Shown here one piece after another: positions 7,488 through 8,058 of a DNA stretch of 8,058 bases (positions are counted from its first letter, which is position 1; each line of letters begins with the position of its first letter). The notes beneath the pieces are model-generated. The model saw nothing but the letters and a program-made list of their open reading frames with translations. It did no database searches and had not been told where the DNA came from. The stretch covers positions 1-8,058 of the forward strand of contig CABUVC010000071.1 of assembly GCA_902494855.1 (NCBI GenBank), in the 5' to 3' direction. The position numbers were made by a program, and so were the translations under genes. Source of the DNA: an uncultured Collinsella sp. (GTDB taxonomy: Bacteria; Actinomycetota; Coriobacteriia; Coriobacteriales; Coriobacteriaceae).

Positions 7488-8058
7488 AACGCGCCTTTAT
7501 GTCCGAGCTCGCCATCGCTCGCACGCTCATCCCGAGCATTGCGGGCGTCGGCCTGTTCATCTTCGTCGTGCTAACCCTTGCCAACGCATCGGACGGCGAT
7601 TCCGGTGTGAGCGCCGGCGCCTGCGCGGTCAGCGCCATGTCACCCATCATAATCATGAACTCACTGGCTGGCTACGATAACCAAAACGGCTGGGAGCGCT
7701 ATCGGGCAACGCTGCCGTTCTCGCGCAAAGACATCATCTGCGCACGCTACCTGTGCATTATTGCTTTCTCGGCCGTCATGGCATGCGCCGCCGTGCTTTT
7801 GAACATCATCGCCCTTCCGTTCTTCGATCACACGGGCATTCCCTCGACGGGACAGACCGTCTTTGAGATCACAATAGCCTCCGCCGCATCGATGCTCATC
7901 TCCCTCATGATGGTGTTTTTAGCACAGCCGTTCTTTCGATTTGGACACATGGAGGCGCTGCGCCTTTCCGTCGGCCTGTTTGCCCTGATGGGCTGCGGTA
8001 CCATGGCGATGCTGAGCTCTTCCAACCCCATTAGCAACTGGCTCATGTCGATTGCCGG
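7484..8058 (+). CDS. ABC-2 type permease, N-terminal part (runs off the window)
   Basis: An open frame begins at ATG 7484-7486, overlapping the ATPase stop by 4 bp (ATGA), with AAAGGGG (7470-7476) 7 nt upstream. The 191 visible residues contain hydrophobic segments near 15-34, 47-62, 90-113, 128-148 and 160-178. A soluble ERYRATLPFSRKDIICARYL stretch (71-90) matches the LPxSRKDI-x-ARY pattern seen in ABC-2 permeases of the YtrA-associated and related types. No stop occurs before the edge, so the C-terminus and any further operon genes are unseen. Tight coupling suggests stoichiometric production with the ATPase as an export complex in the cytoplasmic membrane. The cargo is unknown: an antimicrobial, a lipid or a peptide are all possible. 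Confidence 0.9.
   Translation, partial: MKRAFMSELAIARTLIPSIAGVGLFIFVVLTLANASDGDSGVSAGACAVSAMSPIIIMNSLAGYDNQNGWERYRATLPFSRKDIICARYLCIIAFSAVMACAAVLLNIIALPFFDHTGIPSTGQTVFEITIASAASMLISLMMVFLAQPFFRFGHMEALRLSVGLFALMGCGTMAMLSSSNPISNWLMSIA

Overview
The window is a GC-rich bacterial chromosome segment with seven complete genes and one gene cut by the right edge. Strong AAGGAG-type ribosome sites precede most genes, and gaps are short. A Coriobacteriia (Collinsella-like) Gram-positive is my best guess from overall gene and codon style; this is an impression, not a test.

Layout. Positions 12-878 (minus) hold a LysR-type regulator, divergent from an EamA/DMT-type exporter at 1037-1939 (plus). The shared 158-bp gap has an interrupted dyad with LysR-box spacing, so regulator and exporter are probably a functional pair. 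Next comes ung (uracil-DNA glycosylase, plus), ending in a strong two-way terminator shared with a convergent minus-strand unit. That unit is a VUT/YhhQ-type queuosine-precursor transporter (3494-4216) followed 9 nt later by a short-chain dehydrogenase (2804-3484). It has a good sigma70-like promoter and a structured leader of about 78 nt. Upstream, prfC (release factor 3) also runs on the minus strand and ends in its own hairpin.

From 6110 onward the DNA becomes locally AT-rich and full of dyads. It drives a plus-strand operon of a small YtrA-type GntR regulator, an ABC ATPase and an ABC-2-type permease that starts by a 4-bp ATGA overlap and leaves the window. This is the familiar design in which the regulator represses its own efflux or envelope-stress transporter. 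The promoter region has an exact AGTGTA half-site and a 9-bp inverted repeat, with wider spacing than described for Bacillus YtrA.

I found no CRISPR array, RNA gene, insertion sequence, phage gene or clearly new system. The most unusual material is regulatory: the GntR promoter dyads, a hairpin over the gntR start codon, and the leader of the yhhQ-type gene.
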